In this document: piece after piece, positions 15,430 through 19,241 of the stretch | How positions within the stretch are numbered: position 1 is the stretch's first letter | How the letters are laid out: every line of letters starts with the position of its first letter | Assembly (NCBI GenBank): GCA_003132905.1 | Contig: PKZC01000430.1 | Location: forward strand, 287 to 19,527 | Source: Bryobacterales bacterium | Lineage (GTDB): Bacteria; Acidobacteriota; Terriglobia; Bryobacterales; Bryobacteraceae | Direction of reading: 5' to 3' | Length of the DNA: 19,241 bases | Position numbers and translations under genes: made by a program | The notes under the pieces: generated by a model | The model's input: the letters and a program-made list of their open reading frames with translations, nothing else | Databases searched by the model: none | Told to the model about the DNA's origin: nothing

Positions 15430-17268
15430 CTACTGACCGGCGCTCGATAACGGCGCGCCATCCAGAACGAACGTCATCAACTTGGGCAACACCGGAGTCA
15501 GATTCGCCGGAGGCGGAGGAAGTCCGACGGACGGTATCACTTTACCCGTGCCACCCATTAAAGAGACGTACTGTTTGCCATCGATCTGGTAAGTAATGGG
15601 CGGACCCATGCCGCCTTTCAAACCGGTCTTTATGTCGAGGAGCTTCTCGCCCGTGTCGGCGCGATAGGCCACCAGCCGACCGTCGGGAATCACCTGCAGA
15701 ACCAGATTGCCCGCAGTGGTGACCGTGCCGCCCCCAATGGAACCGCCGCCGATTGCATGCCAGCGCTCGGTTTGAGTGACCGGGTCCCAGGCGACCAAAA
15801 GGTTCCGCTGCCCTTCGGGCGGCTTTGGTCCAATGGTTGGTGGAGAGGGCCTGGTTTTCGGAGCGACCTGCGTCGCCGACGCGATACCCGCTGTATCGGG
15901 AGTTGGGGGCTGCGCCTTCGGCCGGATGATTCCAAGATTCTTTTCGCCCGGCCCCGGCTTGTAGACAAAGTTCTCATCCAACGTGTATCCGTTTACGCCG
16001 CCGTTTGAGGTGGGGACGTAGACCAGGCCAGTGCTCGGATTGAAGGACATCGGAGACCAGTTGTGCCCGCCACCCGGGCCCGGCGTCAGCAGCACCGTCT
16101 CGCTGCCGTAGTGCGCTTCTTCGTTGACGATCGGCCGTCCGGTGGCCTCATCGAGTCCCTTGGCCCAGCTGACTTGCACCCACGGCTGACCTGAGATGAA
16201 CTGTCCCGTCACTCGATCGAGCACGTAGTAGAAACCATTCTTGTTGGCCTGCATCAGGACTTTGCGCTGCTTGCCTTTGATGTTGAGATCGACAAGCATC
16301 AACTGCTGCACGCTATCGTAATCCCAAGAATCGCCCGGCACCATTTGGAAATACCATTTCAATTCGCCCGTGTCGGGCCGGACCGCCAGCACCGAACACG
16401 CGTACAAATTATCCTTACCTTTGGATTTACGAAGCTGTTCGGGCCATGGCCCGGCGTTGCCGGTGCCGATGTACACCAAATCCGATTCGGGATCCCACGC
16501 CATGCCGTCCCAAACCGTTCCGCCGCCGCCCATCTTCCAGGCCTCGGGTGACCAAGTCTCGGCAGCCTTTTTCATAGCTGCGCTTTCGAAAGGCTTGGAT
16601 GGATCGCCGGGAACGGTGTAGAACTTCCATGCAAAATGTCCGGTGGCGGCATCGAAAGCGGAGAAGAATCCACGCACCGGATATTCGGAACCGCTCACGC
16701 CGACGATCACCTTTCCCTTCGCGATGCGCGGGGCCATGGTGATGCTGTAGTTGTCTTGCGTATAAGCGACGCGCGATTCCCACACCACCTTGCCGGTCTC
16801 GGCATCCAGCGCCTCAAGCCTGCCATCGATGATGGGCGCGATGATGAGGTTCTGGTAGATGGCCAAGCCGCGATTCACGACGCCGCAGCAGATCCTGGGG
16901 AACACCGCGCTTTGATTCACCTCGGGATCCCAACGCCAGCGCTCTTTTCCGGTGCGCGCATCGACGGCGAAGACCACGGACCAGTTTGTGATGCCAAATA
17001 GCGTCCCATTCCAGACCAGCGGCGTGGCTTCCTGATTGCCGCCTCCGATGCCGAGGTCGTAGGACCAAGCCAATCCCAAGCGGCTGACATTGGTGGCGTC
17101 GATCTGCTTGAGCGGGCTGTAGCGCGTTTCTCCCGGATCGTGGCCGTAGCTCAGCCATTCGTCCCCGCTTTTGGCGGCGTTCTTCAAAACGCTGTCATCC
17201 ACACGCGTGGATTGCTGAGCCATTAGTAGGGGGGCCATCAAGAATGGCAACAAGATTGTCGGACGCAT
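15430..17268 (-). CDS. Secreted PQQ-dependent alcohol dehydrogenase, lanthanide-type active site
   Basis: This is a periplasmic quinoprotein oxidising an alcohol with pyrroloquinoline quinone. The 612-aa product begins with a signal peptide (MRPTILLPFLMAPLLMAQQ). Family features: E80 in GNQEATPLV (PQQ binding), the vicinal disulfide Cys127-Cys128 (ICCGVV), N271 in GTGNAGPW (metal ligand), and catalytic D316 in PGDSWDYDSVQ. Several W-motif propeller blades are visible (TGKERWRWD, TGKVVWES, TGELKWYFQ). D318, two residues after the catalytic Asp, is the extra Asp typical of lanthanide-using XoxF/PedH-type enzymes; calcium enzymes have a small residue there. No CxxCH, so there is no fused cytochrome c. 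ATG 17268 is preferred because it opens the signal peptide; a frame to 17379 adds low-complexity residues. No Shine-Dalgarno, and a -10-like hexamer 6 bases upstream, suggest a leaderless transcript. Confidence 0.93.
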   Translation of the reverse strand: MRPTILLPFLMAPLLMAQQSTRVDDSVLKNAAKSGDEWLSYGHDPGETRYSPLKQIDATNVSRLGLAWSYDLGIGGGNQEATPLVWNGTLFGITNWSVVFAVDARTGKERWRWDPEVNQSAVFPRICCGVVNRGLAIYQNLIIAPIIDGRLEALDAETGKVVWESRVAYTQDNYSITMAPRIAKGKVIVGVSGSEYPVRGFFSAFDAATGHFAWKFYTVPGDPSKPFESAAMKKAAETWSPEAWKMGGGGTVWDGMAWDPESDLVYIGTGNAGPWPEQLRKSKGKDNLYACSVLAVRPDTGELKWYFQMVPGDSWDYDSVQQLMLVDLNIKGKQRKVLMQANKNGFYYVLDRVTGQFISGQPWVQVSWAKGLDEATGRPIVNEEAHYGSETVLLTPGPGGGHNWSPMSFNPSTGLVYVPTSNGGVNGYTLDENFVYKPGPGEKNLGIIRPKAQPPTPDTAGIASATQVAPKTRPSPPTIGPKPPEGQRNLLVAWDPVTQTERWHAIGGGSIGGGTVTTAGNLVLQVIPDGRLVAYRADTGEKLLDIKTGLKGGMGPPITYQIDGKQYVSLMGGTGKVIPSVGLPPPPANLTPVLPKLMTFVLDGAPLSSAGQ

Positions 17269-17274
17269 GTGGAT

Positions 17275-17303
17275 ATCATACTTGTAACCAAGCTCGTAAC
17301 CAA
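17275..17303 (-). promoter_or_regulatory. Candidate promoter of the PQQ dehydrogenase gene, immediately before the ATG
   Basis: On the minus strand, TTGGTT (17303-17298), a 17-base spacer, and TATGAT (17280-17275) lie just before the ATG at 17268. Transcription would begin at about the start codon itself. The -10 matches at 5 of 6 positions, the -35 at 3 of 6. The -35 lies within the tandem repeat. Confidence 0.45.
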
Positions 17304-17319
17304 GCTCGTAACTAAGGCT
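17284..17319. repeat. 12-bp tandem repeat upstream of the PQQ dehydrogenase gene
   Basis: GTAACCAAGCTC occurs twice exactly (17284-17295, 17296-17307), followed by a diverged third unit beginning GTAACTAAG. It overlaps the putative -35 of the dehydrogenase promoter and could be a regulator binding array, or simple slippage. Confidence 0.7.
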
Positions 17320-17372
17320 AAATGACGGGGACCTGTCGGTTCGGGAACGCCCGATACCAAGCGTCAGGACGC

Positions 17373-17401
17373 TTGACACCGTGCTCTTCGAACGATATAC
17401 C
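17373..17401 (+). promoter_or_regulatory. Sigma70-type promoter for the DUF6152 operon
   Basis: A perfect TTGACA (17373-17378) is followed after exactly 17 bases by TATACC (17396-17401). The predicted start near 17408 leaves a leader of about 65 bases before the DUF6152 start at 17473. It is the best promoter match in the window and faces away from the PQQ dehydrogenase gene. Confidence 0.72.
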
Positions 17402-17472
17402 TAATTGGCATGGATGGCGGGGAGGGACACAGTGTCGAACCTCGCCGCGCGGTCAATACCAAGGAGATCAGG

Positions 17473-17886
17473 ATGAGAAGGAAGATAAGTCTGGCGCTGG
17501 CCGCAGCCGCGGCGCTGTTTTGCACATTGCCATTGCTTGCGCATCACGCGGTATCGGCTGAGTTCGACGCCAGCAAAGTGGTTACCTTAAAGGGCGTCGT
17601 GTCCAAAGTGGACTGGGTAAATCCGCACATCTTCGTTTACTTTGACGCCAAGGATGATAGCGGAAAGGTCACCACGTGGAGGCTGCAATCGCTGCCCCCC
17701 ATGTTCTTCAAGAATAGCGGTCTGACCAAAGATAAGTTACTCAACGGCTCGGATGCTACCGTTACAGCCTATCCGGCGAAAGACGGGACCGATGGGTTCG
17801 GGTTTCTGCTGAAGCTGAGCTATCCGGATGGACATTTCTATAATCTGGGCGGCGGCACCGCCCCCGAACCAGCTCCGGCAAAATAG
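17473..17886 (+). CDS. DUF6152 family exported protein
   Basis: This is a 137-aa protein with a signal peptide (RRKISLALAAAAALFCTLPLLA, then HHAVSAEFD). The body VVTLKGVVSKVDWVNPHIFVYFDAKD is the characteristic DUF6152 beta-barrel start: H-H-S/A near the mature N-terminus and a W-x-NPH motif. It ends GFGFLLKLSYPDGHFYNLGGG. The conserved His pair and NPH suggest a periplasmic ligand- or metal-binding role, but none is established. AAGGAG at 17461-17466, six bases before ATG 17473, fixes the start; an in-frame ATG further upstream (17410) has no ribosome binding site. Members are frequent in Acidobacteriota near redox and PQQ enzymes, matching the divergent neighbour here. Confidence 0.88.
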   Translation: MRRKISLALAAAAALFCTLPLLAHHAVSAEFDASKVVTLKGVVSKVDWVNPHIFVYFDAKDDSGKVTTWRLQSLPPMFFKNSGLTKDKLLNGSDATVTAYPAKDGTDGFGFLLKLSYPDGHFYNLGGGTAPEPAPAK

Positions 17887-17909
17887 CCCAGACATAAAAG
17901 GAGAAGAAT

Positions 17910-18776
17910 ATGGAATTCCGTTTAGCGATTCGCACCGTAGGAATAGTGAGCCTCAGCCTCGCGGCGATGGCCCCCGGCAACGTTTTTGCCCAAGCGCCGA
18001 ATTACGGGCCTCCGGCCACCAGCTACGCTATCGAAGCCTCCAAATACCCGGATGCGGCCTCGAAACCGACGCCCCACATCGCGGACGGACACCCCGATCT
18101 GAATGGCGTATGGCATCACTTTTTTGGTGGCCTGGTAGCGAAGGTAGGCGACAATTCTTTCACTCTGAACTTCGGACAATCGATACCCAAGGGCGCGGCC
18201 GCGCCGCAAGCGAAGCCCGATCCGAATCCAGAATACAAAGCCCAATTCGCGGCGAAGGTGACGGCACTGGATGCGAACCAGGTGAAGGAAGATCATACGT
18301 TGCATTGCATGCCCCCGGGCGTGCCCCGGCTCGGACCTCCGCAGCAAATCGTCCAGACGCCGAAACAGTTGGTGTTCCTTTATGCGGATTTGACCGGCAA
18401 TCACTGGCGCGTGATTCCCGTCGGCGGCCATCACAGCGCGGATCCCGACGACGAGGGAAGTTATAACGGCGATTCGGTTGCGCGGTGGGATGGCGACACG
18501 CTGGTGGTGGATGTTACCCGGTTGACCGACGACACGTGGCTAGGCGATAACGGTTTGCTCCACAGCAACAAATTGCACGTAACGGAACGGTTGCGGCGCG
18601 TCGGAGATACGATTCAGTATTCGATGACGGCCGAGGATCCGATGGTTCTGGCGAAGCCCTGGACCATCACCCGTACGCTGACGCTACAATCCGACATCCT
18701 GGCCGAAATGCCACCATGCGTCGACAACGACGCCGGCCATTACGTTAACTCAGAGCATCACGACAACGCGCGCTAG
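17910..18776 (+). CDS. Secreted protein of unknown function with PDLNGVW motif
   Basis: The 288-aa product has a signal peptide ending VFA-Q, and AAGGAG (17898-17903) six bases before its ATG. ADGHPDLNGVWHHFF (about residues 58-71) is a motif common at the N-terminus of secreted acidobacterial proteins that accompany DUF6152. Further on are EDHTLHCMPPGVPRLGPP, LVFLYADLTGNHWRVIP, and DPDDEGSYNGDSVARWDGDTLVVDV, where the WDGDTLVV strand is repeatedly seen in this group. Two Cys (CMPPG and PPCVDN) could pair. I cannot assign a reaction. It starts 23 bases after the DUF6152 stop and is almost certainly in the same operon. Confidence 0.8.
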   Translation: MEFRLAIRTVGIVSLSLAAMAPGNVFAQAPNYGPPATSYAIEASKYPDAASKPTPHIADGHPDLNGVWHHFFGGLVAKVGDNSFTLNFGQSIPKGAAAPQAKPDPNPEYKAQFAAKVTALDANQVKEDHTLHCMPPGVPRLGPPQQIVQTPKQLVFLYADLTGNHWRVIPVGGHHSADPDDEGSYNGDSVARWDGDTLVVDVTRLTDDTWLGDNGLLHSNKLHVTERLRRVGDTIQYSMTAEDPMVLAKPWTITRTLTLQSDILAEMPPCVDNDAGHYVNSEHHDNAR

Positions 18777-18786
18777 CTGCGCCGAA

Positions 18787-19241
18787 TTACTTCCATACTG
18801 AAGGCACGGGCTTGGCCACCAGAAATTCGGGGTTGGCGCCCGCCTTCGGATGGAATTTCTGAACCCGCCCGGCGTCCACTTCAGCGACGTACAGATTCCC
18901 TTCCTGATCTACGCTCACTCCGTGCACGCCCCACAGGCCGCCGGGGAAATCGCCCATGCTGCCCCACGAGTAAAGCAGGTGTCCCTGCAGATCCCACTCG
19001 ACCATTTTGTTGGTCGTGCGGTCGTAGGTCCAAATGGTTTTGCCCGACCCGATGTAGAGCAGATGCAAGCTGGATGGATCGGCGTCGATTTTCCATTCGT
19101 AGAGATACTTGCCGTTTTCATCGAACACCTGAATGCGATGATTGTTGCGATCGTTCACAAAGACGTGATGAGTGGCCGGGTCGACGGCGACGCCGTGAAC
19201 GTTGCTGAAATAGCCGGGACGAGTATCGATGGGGCCGCGCA
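18787..19241 (-). CDS. NHL-repeat beta-propeller protein, C-terminal part (runs off the window)
   Basis: The reading frame is open from the right edge of the window to a TAA at 18787, so the N-terminus is missing. Two NHL-type units are visible. One runs FSNVHGVAVD, then VFVNDRNNHRIQVFDENGKYLYEW. The other runs WGVHGVSVDQEGNLYVAEVDAGRVQKFHP. Such repeats form six-bladed propellers, usually in secreted or periplasmic proteins, without predicting a ligand or an enzyme activity. The gene converges on the upstream operon with a 10-base gap. Confidence 0.82.
   Translation of the reverse strand, partial: RGPIDTRPGYFSNVHGVAVDPATHHVFVNDRNNHRIQVFDENGKYLYEWKIDADPSSLHLLYIGSGKTIWTYDRTTNKMVEWDLQGHLLYSWGSMGDFPGGLWGVHGVSVDQEGNLYVAEVDAGRVQKFHPKAGANPEFLVAKPVPSVWK

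Noticed and set aside
17284..17319. CRISPR-like repeats
   Set aside because: The units are only 12 bases, directly tandem and without spacers.

Overview
The window looks like chromosomal DNA from an Acidobacteriota of the Solibacter/Bryobacter type. I infer this from family content, not from a database match. The markers are a secreted protein with a TIGR03437-type C-terminal domain, a PadR + ADOP-type permease pair, a DUF6152 protein beside a secreted PQQ dehydrogenase, a sedolisin (S53) protease, and high GC with many exported proteins.

Layout. 70-4205 (+): sedolisin protease and TIGR03437-domain exported protein, 2 bases apart. 9206-4215 (-): DinB/MDMPI-like protein, S66 LD-carboxypeptidase/MccF-like peptidase, PadR regulator, and an ADOP permease broken by one frameshift near 6250. 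9324-12151 (+): a tight operon of a Tat-exported multicopper oxidase, a thioredoxin-fold ArsC-like protein that has lost its active-site Cys, and an Asp-box/YCF48-like exported propeller. 12085-15426: a roughly 3.3-kb segment bounded by a 47-bp direct repeat (46/47 identical) derived from the 3' end of the propeller gene. 17268-15430 (-): PQQ alcohol dehydrogenase with a lanthanide-type Asp. 17473-18776 (+): divergent DUF6152 gene and a second secreted protein behind a clear sigma70-type promoter. 18787 to the right edge (-): the end of an NHL-repeat protein.

The repeat-bounded segment is the most unusual part. On the minus strand it carries a stand-alone proteasome/HslV-like Ntn-hydrolase (T1/D/K pattern) followed by a protein with a C-terminal HEPN-like region (R-x4-H). 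Between them is a 34-codon remnant of the N-terminus of a tyrosine recombinase. On the plus strand there is an N-terminal DUF4365-like fragment with an intact ribosome binding site. I read this as a small accessory insertion, possibly a decayed defence or toxin-type cassette. The HEPN + Ntn-hydrolase pairing is the best candidate here for an undescribed system, but its function is inference only.

Outside that segment the genes describe a cell that secretes proteases and exports many beta-propeller and redox proteins: copper oxidase, PQQ dehydrogenase and accessory DUF proteins. No rRNA, tRNA, CRISPR array or intact transposase was seen.
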